From positions 681,027 to 745,026 of the forward strand of contig NW_006499583.1 of the NCBI RefSeq assembly GCF_000471905.2: a stretch of 64,000 bases of DNA. The letters run 5' to 3'. Position numbers and translations under genes: made by a program. The stretch comes from Amborella trichopoda. Taxonomy: Eukaryota; Streptophyta; Magnoliopsida; Amborellales; Amborellaceae. Below are positions 1 through 13,029 of the stretch, piece after piece (within the stretch, counting starts at the first letter, position 1; each line of letters begins with the position of its first letter). The notes below the pieces were generated by a model that saw only the letters and a list, made by a program, of their open reading frames with translations, did no database searches and was not told where the DNA came from.

Positions 1-474
1 CCCCATCCATATCATCTCCATTTTTTTCAGAGGGATAAGAAAATCAAGATCTTAAGAAGAGATTTTATCATCCGCTTATTCTTTATAATCTTATTCCTTA
101 ATTTTATCGTGTCATTGTGTCAACTGCCTTTCAATGAGGATGACCTTATCCCATGCTATTCTTGCAAGAATGAGCCTATTAGTGCAATGAATGAAATTAT
201 GAATAGCCTGAAAAAAAAAAAGAATTAAGAAAATTGTTAACCATATCATATAACTGTTTCTCTCTCATCTGGACTTCAGTGAACATATGTTTTGTTGCCA
301 CTTATTAACGAGCAATTATTTCACACTCTTAATTGATTATGTTCTGAATGTAATTTTCTTTTTGAAGTTGGTCATATCTTCATTATTTCTACTTGAGATT
401 AGTTAATTATTTATTTAGACTACTGGTTACTACTTCCTACCATTTACGTTATATTTAATACCATGTACATGCAG

Positions 475-3400
475 ATATATTGCAGCTATTGAAGGTAATG
501 TCCATAGACGACATTTGCAGTTAATCAGTGATGGCACAATTGTTGAAGGAAAACATTGTACGCCGGATTTGGTCGAGCACTTGCCAGCACAACCTGGCAG
601 TTCAAGATCTCGACTACGAATTGTGGTATTTCTGTGATTGACTCTTTAGAATCAGATGTCTTCTAAGTGTTTCAAACTTTTCCTGAATTTTATTGCTATC
701 GTCATGTAGAGAATCTTTTACATCTTGAGGAAATGGGGTATATTGCAATCAACTATCCCTTTTGCTTTCTTAACTTTTAAGAATTGCTGAAAAGTAATTT
801 TGGATTGATCCTCAAATTTGCATGACCATGTCAAAGATATTGATATGATGGATAAAAAAATCATGTTTCTTTTTTTGGTGTTGGGTTGGTTGTGGTAGGA
901 TTTGAACCTTGTTAGTTGTGCCGTGGTCCTTGATCCCAAACTCAAGCCGTCTCTCGCACTGTAATTATACACACTAGCTTTGATTTAGGAATTGCCATAT
1001 TACCAATGTAATCTAAGGGAAAAGCATTTAAAGGGCAACTGTAGATGATATAAATTTGAAATATTCTAGGCCGTTTCAAATGCTCTAAACTATACAACAT
1101 TGTCTAAGAATCCTTGCCAAGCTCATTGTCGACGATGATATGTGCTCAGCATGGCCATGATGCTTATGTGGCGATAATGCATTAGCCTTTGCAATGAATT
1201 TTGATTTCTTCTTGCTAAAAAAGCATAGAGAACAAGTATAAAGTGAAACACCTATCTGACAAGGTAGTTATATGCCTTTATATGCTGTATCTTTATGTTC
1301 AGAAAGAAAAACTTAGGTTTTGGCTCAGGAGTTGCCAAGACTGAGTCTACTAGTGACACGATGGAGTCAACTTAGGGACTTCTTCAAGTTTTCCTTGAAC
1401 TGGGGGTTAGCTATACTGGGTGTTTCTGGCAGTGATGGTGTTAAAGCGGTGTTTTGAATCCCCTGGCTTGGCACAATCTACGATCTCATGTGATGTGTCG
1501 TACCTTGCTACAAATGAAATGTCATTAAGGAGATGGTGGTGGTGATGGGTCTTGTGGTGATGCAGGAAAATTGAGAAATAGTATAATTAGCAAGAAACAA
1601 AGCCAAATACAAGCACAATTCAAAGAAACCTAGGGTTTCTTCTCCACACCCAAGCTAGGGTTGCAAAAGCTTGAGCTTTCTTTTTCTCAATTCTAGAAAA
1701 TCATGTGACTGCCTTCTCCTAGGGCCCAGGCACCTTTTTATAATATTATTTTATGTTCCAAGTACAAAAAGGGTCCAAATAAATAGTACATTAACCTATA
1801 TATCCTAACTTAAAATTTTTAATGACAGTTTTACCCTATGAACAGTACTCATGAACAATACTTGTGAATAATACTCATAAGTAAAATGAAAATTATAAAA
1901 ACCCTATAATCCAAAAAAAAAACTAAAAAAGACCCTAAACTAAAACTATAATGTACATTCATCATGTGGCCTTCTGGTTGCAATTTATCTTTGCTTGGAG
2001 CGTATCTTTGACCATACTTCTGTCCTGGACCACCACCATTGAAACTTCTTCAATTATTTCCTTTGGATTCTTTCTTCTATCCTTTAATTTTTGTGACAAT
2101 CTTCCTTTTCTTTCTCATTGGATTTATGCCTTCATTTTGTGAACTTGGCATTTTAATTTGTCGAAGTTCTTTTTTTACTTGTTCTACAACATTCAAGTAG
2201 TTGTAGGGGCCTTCCTCCTATGCAAATCATACATGACGATGAGGAATCTTTTGAAGGGCCCAAGACTATGGTACAATGACATGGATACTTATGTCAGTCT
2301 CTGACACAGATGAATGTGTCAGAAACGTCATTCTCATAATTCGGTTTCAGACATGATGCATTTGTATATCATGGAGAGGGGTTGGGCAGGTTGTATGTCA
2401 AGTGAAATTTAGTACTTCCATAATTACATTTGAAAGAATAAGATATGCAAAAAGGTCTTAAGTTCTTAAGTGTCTGAGATATATGTGTCCTTGGAGTGTC
2501 AACTTGTACCAAGAATCATGATCACACATTCTAGGTTACATTAGCCCACGATGAAGGAACTCTGGATATGGTGGCGAGATGTTATACCTTCATTAAAAGG
2601 TCTTATCGCCTTCCAATTAACTTAGATACCAAGGAGTTTCAATTCTTTTGAATATTCAGAATGGGCTTACTCATCTATTTTTACTGAAGAGTAGCGCACA
2701 CTGAAACAATAAACATTTTGGATTTTTGTTCTTGAGATTCATCAAAAAATCTCTTGCATATCTCTATGAATATTTAAGTAATAACCAATCTAATGGAGCA
2801 TTTTCTCTAGAAAATAGTTTTCTTTTTTCACTTCTTGTGGCTTTTTCTTTTTGGTAGAAGTGTTCTAATTAGGCCTGTCCAAAGGATCTCACTTGAGAAC
2901 AGCTGACAACTCCACTGATGATAATTGAAACCTTAATTTGAATTTCCAGATAATGAAATTTGAATTGTCCAGCTGTTTGAATTTCACCTCATTTCTGATG
3001 ATGTACTTGTGCATAAAGAAGCTCCATGACTTGTTGGAAGCACTAGACCTTAAATTGGTTGAGGAATACTCATCTAGAGCTCACTTTAGATACGGATCTG
3101 CTGATATTTTGAAGTGGACAAGTAGTAATTTTTTCTTATTTTAGTTTTACTTCTCTTTCATGGGTTGATATATAATTTTACTTCTCTTTCATCTTTACAC
3201 AATTTGAAAAGTATAGCGAAGGGCAAAATTGCGAGACTTCTAGCAGAAAATTTCACTTCATATAATGCTGAAATTACATTTAAAGATTCTTCAAGTACCT
3301 CATCCAAGACGCAAACATAGATTGAAGAAACATCTATTTAGGTTTTGGTGGTTGAAAGGATTCATAATTCCCTCTTACCATCATCAGATTCATCTATCTT

Positions 3401-6400
3401 CTTCCAAAGGTTGAAGATGAGTGTGTGAGCATGCTGAGGGCCAAAACCAAAGGAAATCTGATTTGATATGTTGTATCAACCATACCGTTTGTAAGAGAGA
3501 ACTCCGACCCTCTTTAAAGCCCTAATACGCCAGCTACGAATTTTTGCCACTTTGCCATTTACAGATGAACCTAGAAAAAAGAGAGATTTTAAACTCACCT
3601 AAGGACAACCAACTTAACGACTCCGTTCCTCCCCCTCCCAAACAATAAAATACAAAAGGGAAGCAAAAAGCCCGCAAACACACATACATCATCAAGACGA
3701 ACTGCCACTTTTTGCACTTCTTCAAAAAAATCAGTCTATGTTTTTTTTTTCACGGCCATGTTCTTTAGGGTCAATAAAGCATGTGTGAAAAAATTTGGGT
3801 CAAAAAAATAGAAGGGTGGCAAAAATAGGACTCAATATGGTAAGCTAGTAAAGTGTGCAAGTGAACCTGGATAGCTATTTGTGTGTTTTTTACCTGATCA
3901 AGTGTGTAAGTCAACTTAGAATAATACTCAACATGGTTGCCTATTAAAATTCATGAAGTTCAGATATTAAAGTTGCTTTTCAAAGCTTGCTATTTAATAC
4001 ATTTAATATACTTGATGATTTTTTAAAATAAAAATTATTTAAAAAATGAGCACCCAATGGGTGTGAATTGAGGTATCAAATCTATGATTTACAAAGTTGA
4101 TTAATTCACCAACTTGTGATATGGTTGTTTATGCCACTGTTGTTATCTTCGCTTTGCTTCGGGCAAAGTGCCTGAAGTCTTCGGGTTTACCCTCCATAGC
4201 AAAGCGAAGCAAATATAGAAGCGTATTCTTCCTTCGATACTTGTAACTTTTTTAAACTTCCCGTAACCAAAAGGTTGTCTACCTGTTGAATGCCACATAT
4301 AACCAAAAAGTTGTGTAACTGGTGAATGGCACGTATGGAAGTACGAAAAGGAAAATTGCCATCTTACATTCTTTGCCACGTTTAGAGATAGTAAAAAAAA
4401 GAAGCAATTCTACTGACCGGGTTCAAAAGCAAAAGCAAAGTATTGATATTTTTGAAATTTAAAAGAATTATTCAAGTACTTTTCAAATTATTAGTATTAA
4501 AATAATATTTTAACTATTTTATTTATTATTAAGTATAGTAATGAATTTATATATTATTAATTTTTTATTTTTATATTGTTTTTAAAATTTAAAAATAGAT
4601 TTTTATTTATATAAAATAAATAAATAAGAACGAAGCCTTCCCCCGAATCAGCCGAAGCACCGAATTGCTTCATTTTTTAAACCAAACCGAAGCAGGCTCC
4701 GAAGCGAATATGACAACATTGGTTTATCCACAATATGCAAGGGATTTGAACTGGGACATCAGACTCCAAGTTAATAAAATGCACTTCAATTCAGAAACTA
4801 GGAAAGGTGTTAATCCATTTGGGTGGGTTTAGGTCCATCAGCTAACTATGCTCTCCCTAACCTCTGATTTTCTGTGGAGGTTGTGGTTATCCTTCACAAG
4901 GATGACTTGCTCTCACAAAGCATTGAGTGGTCTTGCTCCTTCCCTCCTTATAATAGGTGATTCAAATGTTCCACTGACTTTTAACCATGCCCTTCTTAAG
5001 GAAGAACCTCACATGGAGCCACTAGGTGCTACAACTCATGCTCAGCACAAGAAGGCTTTATTTTATGATGCTTTACAAAGGGAACAAGTTTTGCAGCTTC
5101 ATACCTCCAATAAATGCATTCTCTATTGTTCCTGTCAGGTTGTCTCAGCTTGTAGCACATATCTTGAAATTTGTGAGGCTCATGTATTACGATAGTTGTT
5201 TTTCTCAATTTTGCAGGGCAAATTGTGTCTGACTTTCGACCTTTAAAAATGAATTTTTTCCTTTTCTATAAGAATTAGGATGTCCACGACATTGGAGAAA
5301 TCGTTCTAACTATTGAATCTATCTTATTCTCTTGATCTGACGGAAGTATTGTACCACTTTTTTCATAATTGTTTCAGGACAGCTTCATGATGCTAAGCAT
5401 CTATAGTTGATTTTTCGTAATATGGATTTACCATTTGAAAGATGGTCAGATTCATGCGTGCAACCACATCCATTACTTCAATAATGCATGTGATTCTTCA
5501 TTATACTGCAGCCTAGAACTTCTGAGTTTGTCACTTTCATGTGATACTTAGTCACTTAATGACTTCCCCCTTTTTCCTTTAAGCTATTATTGCTTGTTCA
5601 TGATTATATTCATCTCTTTGCGAAGCTTGTTTTCGGAAGTACTTGCTTTCAACATGAGTTATTGGTCAGTTAAAATTATGTAATTCTAAAAGTTCTTGGA
5701 GCCATAGATGATGCGTAGTTTTCTTAAATAAAACAATCTACTTATATCAAATAATTTGGTGGTTGATAGGTTAATGAAGGGAGAAACCGTGAAGTTCGTG
5801 AGATTGTGAAAAACGCGGGGCTTGAAGTAAGTTTGTCGATTGCATGAACTGGGTATATCATTCTTATCAACTCATTCTGATTATTTGCTTAGAAGCATAC
5901 TTAATGTTAGGTAGCCCTAGAGTGCTGGACATGTTTGCAACATAAGGCTGAATTATATTTTCTTATCACCATTTTGTTTTGAAGAGTTCCAACATGATGT
6001 TTGTAGGAACCTCATAGTTGGAAGGCATTTCTGTTTACAAAAGTAAAAACTAATGTTCTTTGGATTAATCCTATTGATAAAATTCTCATCACCCTTCCGG
6101 TAATGGCCTCTAAATGTCTCCAGCAGACAACTCTTGGATCTAGTGATCCCTTCCATTTCAAGTAGTGGGGCCTCCACTTTTGATACCATGTGGAGTGAGT
6201 GCAACCTTTACACATTTACTACCCAACTGCTGGTTTTAGAAAGTCTTAAGATATTTGAAAATGTTTCTTGTATATGTCATTTGGTTGAAAGATGATCCTA
6301 GCAAGGGTAACACCAACCCATCATGTAATGTTAATTAAGGATCTAATTCAATTTCCTGATGATTATTATACACAGGTGAAGTAGAGTTTTAAGAGTTTAA

Positions 6401-9070
6401 GTTTTTGCCGCTGCACTTAAAGCATAAAATTGTCTCCGGCATTTGAAGTTGAATAATACAACATTAGTTTATCATCCATTATGAATGAATTCCTCTCGTT
6501 GTAAATGTTCTTTATTTATCCTATACTGTCTAATCAGCATCAAACAATGATGATGATATTGTTGAAAATAGAATAATGTTGATCTTTAGACATGAACATT
6601 AATTTTTTTTAAAAAAAATATAAATGTGCATGAATCTCAGTTTTACTTGAGATAAAAGATGGATCTACTTATGCTAACTGCACCTTCAACAAATTCCAGC
6701 TTCATTCGTTAAAGCGTGTTCGTATTGGTGGTTTCAAGCTTCCTGCAGGTCTTGGGTAATTATCTCTCTCTATTAATTGGGGTGTTGGCACCTCCTGTAA
6801 TCTTGTAAAGTCACATTCTACTGCCTTGCAGGAATTTTTATGTTACGCTGCTCCTATAATTACTGTCTTGGTCAGGAATAATTTTGTGATTTGATTTATG
6901 TACATACACAGATTCATCATTGATTGGTTCTTATTAATTATAGCATGGTCGCTACTAATATTAGATATTATCTTGTACTTTGGTTTTGGCTTGATTGGTC
7001 CAAAGGTTTTAAAATTAGCACTAAGACAAAGCATATACTATATAGAAAGTAAGTTTAATAATAATAGGAGTAGAGACGAGGAAGTAGTTAAGATTGACGG
7101 CCATGAAGTACAAAATAGAGAGATTGAGAAAGATGTTGCATTCAAAGTTAGAGTTGGGTGGGTGAAGTGGAGACGTGCAACCAGAATTTTTTATGATTGC
7201 TGCATACCAATGAAGTTGAAGGGCAAGTTCTATATGATAGCGGTGAGACCAACTTTGTTCTATGAGACGGAATGTTGGGCGGACAAAAACTAATATACCC
7301 ACAAAATAAATGTAGCAGCGATGATGATGTTGAGATAGATGAGTGGCGAGACACGAAGGGATAGAATTTGAAATGAATCTGTTTGGGAGAATTTAGGTGT
7401 GGCACCAATAGGCGATAAGATGAGAGAGAGTAGATTTAGGTGGGCTGGCCATGTGTGGTGTCGGCCAAGTACAACACCTGTTAGGAGGCGCGAGTTAGTT
7501 CAAGTGGAAGGAATGTAAAGGGCAACGGGTAAAACCCAAAAAGACGTGGTTGGAAATAGTTCGAAAAGATACGGGGACTCATGGCCTCACTGAGGGTATG
7601 CCTTTTAATAGAGCTGAATGGCAGACCAGGATTTGTGTAGCCGACCCCAATTAATCAAAAGGTTATGATGATGATGATGAATTGAGCATGCAGATTTATT
7701 TTTCTTTGCATCATGTATCAAAAGCGATTTTGTGGTTGTGTATTGGAAACTCTTTTTGTGTGAAAAGTAATGATAATTGTCCATAAGATTGTTACTCGTT
7801 TATTGAGAAGACTGAAGTCTGTTTTTCTGTTTGAAAATCATCATTAATCTGTCAGAATTGTGGAAGAATCTTATAAAAATTCTTATGTTTCAATCTGGTA
7901 ATAACTTTCCCCAATTTGTTGCTGATTATTCATTTCATGTTGAATGGTTCAGATTTGGGGATTATAGCTTTTTTTATTTTCAAATTCAGATCTAGAGCCT
8001 CGAGTAAAGTCGGCTTTTATCACCATTATATATGTATAGATGTATTTAGTCATGGATGTATGTATTTATGTCATATGTATTTATGCATGGGTAGGTAGGT
8101 AAGTAAGATCGAGCGTGTTTGGGTTGTTTGGGGGGAGGAGAGTTCGGCTTCTCTTGTAGCTGCTTCTGAAGAACCCTGGTTGATGGACTCACATGTTTTC
8201 ACTTAGGACTCCCAACTTCTTGAAGTATCGACTTGTCAGGATTATATAGCATTTTATACACTCGCTATCTACTGTCTTTTCTCTGGTGGCCTTAACCTGT
8301 CACTTGGTAAATCACTCATTCAACCATTATTTTCGCACACAATCCAACCTGTACTTTATTATTAATTTGAATGTTTTAGTTCATAGTTGTTCCTTGTCAT
8401 TGTACTCTTTGTTGCTTTCCTTGTAGAACTTGTTTGACATTCTCCATTGTGACCACTTCGAAGGAACTATGTGTCTAGTCAAATGATACATAAATTGTTT
8501 CTATGCTTTATGTGAGAAGGCTACTGGGATCTGTCAGGCTTGTAGTATAAAAGGTGGAGCTCGATTGGATGGGATCCCCTTCAGCTTATGGAATACAAAG
8601 GGTGGCTACCCTCTTGACTTCTGTTAAGGCACAGGTTTGCCATGTTATCTTTTCGCCAAGGTCAAAGATGATCACGTTTTGTACAACTTTTATGGGCATT
8701 GCAGCTTGTTTGAGAATATAAATAAGGCTTTTGTTACAAAGCCTTATTAACTAGGGACCATTTTCTTGATATTAAAGTTTATTGGTAGCTTTTGTGGCCC
8801 AATTAAGAAAATATTTATTTCCTTTCTCTTTTTGAACTTCGACAAATTTCATTTATTCCATAGATGTTGGGTAGCTACATTTGACAACAGGCAGTGAAAA
8901 ACAAAAATCACTGCACTCATCATTCACCTTTTGCAGTTATGGATGACTCTAAAAATCTTCGTGTGGATTGCTCTTTCTTAATGGGTTTCCGTTTCAGGCT
9001 TGGAAATCACCTTGCACTTAAAGAAGCAGATCTCAAGTTGTTGGCAGGCAAAATCCTGAGAAAAGCTTAG
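475..9070 (+). CDS. RsuA/RluB-family pseudouridine synthase, plastid SVR1-like (3' part, four exons)
   Basis: Partial gene; 5' exons lie before the window. Coding exons read as 475-625, 5770-5826, 6700-6755 and 8998-9070 (stop TAG 9068-9070), about 112 residues. Each junction has AG before and GT after, and the phases join cleanly (0, 0, 2). The translation runs YIAAIEGNVHRRHLQLISDG, then RSRLRIV, then VNEGRNREVREIVKNAGLE, LHSLKRVRIGGFKLPAGLG, and ends LALKEADLKLLAGKILRKA. The EGRN.EVRE..KNAGLEV and LKRVRIGGF.LP..LG blocks are the conserved C-terminal part of RsuA/RluB enzymes, which convert uridine to pseudouridine in rRNA. In Arabidopsis the plastid member is SVR1, needed for normal chloroplast rRNA processing. 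The catalytic Asp motif belongs to the missing upstream exons, so activity cannot be judged. Family assignment is firm; SVR1 orthology is an inference. Confidence 0.85.
626..5769 (+). other. Intron of the pseudouridine synthase gene (5.1 kb)
   Basis: Inferred intron between GT at 626 and AG at 5768-5769. It is AT-rich and holds one TIR element (4138-4718). Open frames inside it, such as 4848-5195, show no recognisable domain. Around 1800-1880 a short motif of the type AACARTACT recurs several times. The rest shows nothing I can name. Confidence 0.75.
4138..4718. mobile_element. TIR element (MITE-size, about 580 bp), unclassified
   Basis: The left end reads TGTTGTTATCTTCGCTTTGC. The reverse complement of the right end reads TGTTGTCATATTCGCTTCGG. 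Both ends continue into GAAGC/GCTTC-rich sequence, and the centre is very AT-rich without coding capacity. This fits a non-autonomous cut-and-paste DNA transposon in the first intron of the pseudouridine synthase gene. I see no convincing target-site duplication, so the superfamily is undetermined. Confidence 0.6.
5827..6699 (+). other. Intron of the pseudouridine synthase gene (0.87 kb)
   Basis: Starts GTAAGT at 5827 and ends TTCCAG at 6699, with both flanking exons in phase 0. No repeat or gene is recognised inside. Confidence 0.8.
6756..8997 (+). other. Intron of the pseudouridine synthase gene (2.2 kb)
   Basis: Starts GTAATT at 6756 and ends TTTCAG at 8997. It carries the RTE-type LINE tail (7014-7682) in the sense orientation. 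The remaining 1.3 kb shows no recognised feature. Confidence 0.75.
7014..7682 (+). pseudogene. 5'-truncated RTE-type LINE, C-terminal part of reverse transcriptase ORF
   Basis: The + strand encodes the C-terminal end of a plant RTE-clade LINE polyprotein. Recognisable pieces are EEVVKIDGHEVQ, GWVKWRRATRIFYD, MKLKGKFYMIAVRP, ETECWADK and, after stops and frame changes, LGVAPIGDKMRESRFRWAGH and a degraded PVRRRE block. The usual segment between the HEVQ and EIEKDV blocks is shortened. The copy ends in a short (ATG)n run near 7665-7681, the microsatellite-type tail typical of RTE elements. The catalytic reverse transcriptase core is absent, so this is a dead 5'-truncated insertion. It sits in an intron of the pseudouridine synthase gene, same strand. 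Confidence 0.8.
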
Positions 9071-10659
9071 CAGATGAGCGTGCTAATATCGACCTGTCCA
9101 ATTCCTAGTGTGCAATCCAGCTGACCCAAGTGCCACTTCTTAATGTCTTCCCAATTAATCCTTCATCAAAATTATGAAATATATTTTGGGGCTGGTTTTA
9201 TTCAGGCATGGTTTGGTTCATAGTGTTTTCTTGTATATATCAAGCATCTTTTTGCCTTTTTTATCCTTGTGGAATTGTTTTCATATTTTCATATTTATAT
9301 ATATGAGGTGGTACATATTGTAAAACATTTTTTTTGCAGGTTTATGTATTTCATGAAAAGGTACTTGCCTGAGAATCATCCTGTCTTTTTATGTCATTGA
9401 GCTCTCCTGCTTTCTGGACAAAAACCATGTAAATTATTCAATTATTTTTAACTTTGTGATTTATCCAATGTTACTATGCTCCTGCAATAAGCATGATTGC
9501 AATGGGGCGGTTGGTGAGCATGAGGTGCACCTGGTGAGTGTTTTGTTTGCCCGCAGCTTCTGTGTTATAAATTGCTGGTAATTTTATTGCAAATTAATCT
9601 TCACTTTTCTTTAGTTAATTGTCTTATTAGCAGATCAATTGCAAAGTGCATGATCAAAATGAGGGATCAGAGTGCGTATGATTAATGTTGCAGAATGAAA
9701 TGATTGATGATGAGGAACTATACTGAGTTCTTGAACCGGACATGGTAATTATTACGTGATCCTAACATGAACTTCAAGGTGCCCACGTGTTGGAGTTTGT
9801 GACTTTAATGGCCCTGCTACTTGGTTATCTTGGATTTCAGCTCGTTATATTCCCATGTGTTTAGATACTCATATTTTGTACTCTCGGGGCTCTGGCTGTA
9901 CTTAAAGAGGCTTTTAGAGCAATGGGTGCCACCTCCATGGATGCAAGAAGACTCCATGGATGAAAGAAAGAGGCCATGTGAGTGTGTCCTACTTGAACGA
10001 AATGGGGAGGGTCCTAGTTGGATAACAGAGGTCATTAGATCTGGTTATATCTGACTCCATTTGGGGAGAGCGGGCTCCTTCACGTTGACATTCGTTAGCG
10101 ACTAATGTACCCTACCTTGAGCTGAATAAGCCTAGTCCCTACGATGCACATCATCGAAAATGGTTCATGAGGAGGAAGGCTTGATCCTATGGTGAACGAT
10201 GACTCGGGAGGAAATCAAAACACTTCCTTCCAATAGGGGGCGAGAGGAAACCAAGACATTTTTGTCGGATGGCTAAGGGAAAACTAGTACACACCTTTGC
10301 AGTAGGATGGTGGCCTGTGAAGATGAGTGCCTAAGCTCACGACATTATTGGATTGATTTCAAGATGGTTATTGACATCGATTAATGCAAAATAAGATTTT
10401 GTTTCGGTCTCTCCTTAAATTCTACTTGAAAATATTATCAAACGCTTCACTACATATAATTCAATCACGTAACTATTATGAACATAGATATATATCTACA
10501 ATTAAAGGCTCTCCAAAATTACAGACATGACCAATTTATCATCCTTCATTTCATGTTCTATCCTAATCATAAATCGTATAAAAAATGGGTCAATATGGTG
10601 TGTGGTATGAACTCAACAAAATCCTCCAGCTAGGGCTTGTAGATAATGGCACAACCAAA
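9071..10659. other. 3' flank of the pseudouridine synthase gene; no gene recognised
   Basis: The first few hundred bases after the stop are T-rich and probably contain the 3' UTR, but I cannot fix the polyadenylation site. Further on no coding region, RNA gene or known repeat is recognised. Open frames around 9817-10054 show no domain. Confidence 0.5.
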
Positions 10660-11318
10660 NNNNNNNNNNNNNNNNNNNNNNNNNNNNNNNNNNNNNNNNN
10701 NNNNNNNNNNNNNNNNNNNNNNNNNNNNNNNNNNNNNNNNNNNNNNNNNNNNNNNNNNNNNNNNNNNNNNNNNNNNNNNNNNNNNNNNNNNNNNNNNNNN
10801 NNNNNNNNNNNNNNNNNNNNNNNNNNNNNNNNNNNNNNNNNNNNNNNNNNNNNNNNNNNNNNNNNNNNNNNNNNNNNNNNNNNNNNNNNNNNNNNNNNNN
10901 NNNNNNNNNNNNNNNNNNNNNNNNNNNNNNNNNNNNNNNNNNNNNNNNNNNNNNNNNNNNNNNNNNNNNNNNNNNNNNNNNNNNNNNNNNNNNNNNNNNN
11001 NNNNNNNNNNNNNNNNNNNNNNNNNNNNNNNNNNNNNNNNNNNNNNNNNNNNNNNNNNNNNNNNNNNNNNNNNNNNNNNNNNNNNNNNNNNNNNNNNNNN
11101 NNNNNNNNNNNNNNNNNNNNNNNNNNNNNNNNNNNNNNNNNNNNNNNNNNNNNNNNNNNNNNNNNNNNNNNNNNNNNNNNNNNNNNNNNNNNNNNNNNNN
11201 NNNNNNNNNNNNNNNNNNNNNNNNNNNNNNNNNNNNNNNNNNNNNNNNNNNNNNNNNNNNNNNNNNNNNNNNNNNNNNNNNNNNNNNNNNNNNNNNNNNN
11301 NNNNNNNNNNNNNNNNNN
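10660..11318. other. Assembly gap (N)
   Basis: A run of 659 undetermined bases. Open frames across it are artefacts. Confidence 1.
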
Positions 11319-11501
11319 GAGTCATTGAGAGATGATGGGATTAAAATAGCGTCATAGCAGATTCTTAGGATGTTTTTTAGCAAGGTTATGGATGCACCAT
11401 TGGCTTAAGGCATCTCTTGCTTAGTGTGAGACAGAGCGAATTAGGATGCTTAAGGAGAATGAGAGGTACATCATACTCAACTTCCCAAATCTATTTCAAA
11501 G

Positions 11502-11524
11502 TATATATATATATATATATATTG
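11502..11524. repeat. (AT)n microsatellite
   Basis: A short uninterrupted run of alternating A and T. The surrounding 11,319-12,100 shows no gene or named repeat. Confidence 0.9.
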
Positions 11525-12103
11525 TTTTAATGGGTAGAAAGAAATATGTGAGGAAGTTTTACAAAACATAGACCCAAAGGGACTGTAAAATTAGAGGTGG
11601 TTTGGTCATTTATAAAATACCAATAAAGAACAATTGGATTTTTTTCAAAGCAGTTCATGGAGAAAACACCATGCCCAATAGATATAACATCTTACGTACA
11701 CATATGACAATTGCATTAGACCGGTTTTACCGAAGGACGGAAATGGGTCTTTTTGTGCATGTGACTGAGAGAGGACTCCCTTCGCGCTCGAGGAAGCCCA
11801 AACACTCCTCTTCTAGCAATTGGTTTGTGTGATCCATAAATTTGTCCTTTGGAGAACGTAACTTGAAATATGTGGCACCTAAGATAGCTTTGAAAAGCAT
11901 TGTGGGTCATGGGTTTGTTATATTATTGTAGGTGCAGGGTGTGGTCACAAAGAAGTTATGGAATGCCTACTTTGAATTTAATTCTATTGGCACTCTTTTT
12001 ATGGCTTTTAACTGGGCTTTTCAAAATTTGAGTAAAAATAAAAGTTCTTTTATTTTCATCGGTTGTTTAGTGAAGTTTATATTTAAAACATGGTGTTTTC
12101 TGA

Positions 12104-12457
12104 AAGGAATATATAAAGCCAAGGTTCTAAATAATCAAATTAGAGCCCATACTAGAAGAGGTTGTTTTGATGCCCAAATATCTTCAAATTGATCATCTCG
12201 ACATCAAGATGCATAGATACAGAAAAACATAGATTTCAGTTGTTGGAAATAGTGCATCTTGTAACACATTTTTGAACGGTCAATTTTCAAGATTTTCACG
12301 TTTTCATAGATCTACTTGATCTACACTATTTTTGAAACTTTAAATTTTATAATTAAAGATAAAAATATGTTTGAAGGCTATCACAAAGTTTCCAGTATTG
12401 AAACCATATTTCTTGATACTATTTGAAGGTCTGCCTCGGCTTTATCAAACCACACCC
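12104..12457 (-). mobile_element. Hairpin-TIR MITE, copy 1 (AGAGCC type, degraded)
   Basis: Homologous along its length to the copy at 24,081-24,442, in inverse orientation. Shared blocks include CAAATATCTTCAAATTGATC, the CATCTCGACATCAAGATGCA core, and a stretch containing TTTTCAAGATTTTCA and ATAGATCTACTTGAT. The + strand right end is AAACCACACCC, the complement of the GGGTGTGGTTT terminus of the family. The terminal palindromes are decayed (AAAGCCAAGGTTCT at 12,115-12,128). Confidence 0.75.
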
Positions 12458-13023
12458 TTTTTTAAAAGATATTATTATTTTTATACTCGGGGCATTCTTG
12501 GAATGTTATATCCTTTTTTCACGTAACATGGAAGTTCTATTGGCACGCATGCGGCCGTTTATGGGACACATTTGTTGTTCATGTGACCCAAGAGCCTGTG
12601 AATGCGTTACTCACTTGTGAGCCCAAAAGACCATGGCTGCATTTGGCCGATTGAAAAGTAAAGGCTGGGCATGGATCCCAACAGATCCAGATAGTCGATT
12701 TAGCCAATCCGATCAGCTGGATTGGTGATCTGGATCGCCCATGCCTAAATTTTAAAAGATGTACCTTATGGCAGCCAGTCACTGCTGCCCATGTTTATAT
12801 AATTTGCTGCTCTTTTTTGGGTTTTGTGCCAGAGACTGGGTGTGTTCAAATGGAGAAAGTTAAGAGTATTCTTAAAATGAAAAATTAAAGGAGATATTTG
12901 AAAAAGTGTGAATCTTGTGTGAAGTGTGAACTCTTTTTCGTAGAGTAGAAGAGAGTCACATGTATTATTCATATTGCGATAGTTGGCCGAATATCTAAAA
13001 CAAGAAACTGTCATGTGGGGTAC
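12458..13023. other. Non-coding segment with an inverted-repeat cluster
   Basis: No gene seen. Within 12,660-12,755 several short inverted repeats nest: CCAATCC with GGATTGG, GATCCAGAT with ATCTGGATC, and GGGCATGG with a distal CCCATGCC. It looks like a small foldback element, but its ends are not defined. Confidence 0.45.
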
Positions 13024-13029
13024 TTAGTA

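Noticed and set aside
4848-5195. A 115-codon open frame in the first intron of the pseudouridine synthase gene
   Set aside because: No recognisable domain and no splice-site support. It breaks the known protein if included.
10585-11383. Long open frames across the N run, and similar ones at 25,409-26,039 and 63,149-63,880
   Set aside because: Undetermined bases contain no stops; these frames carry no evidence.
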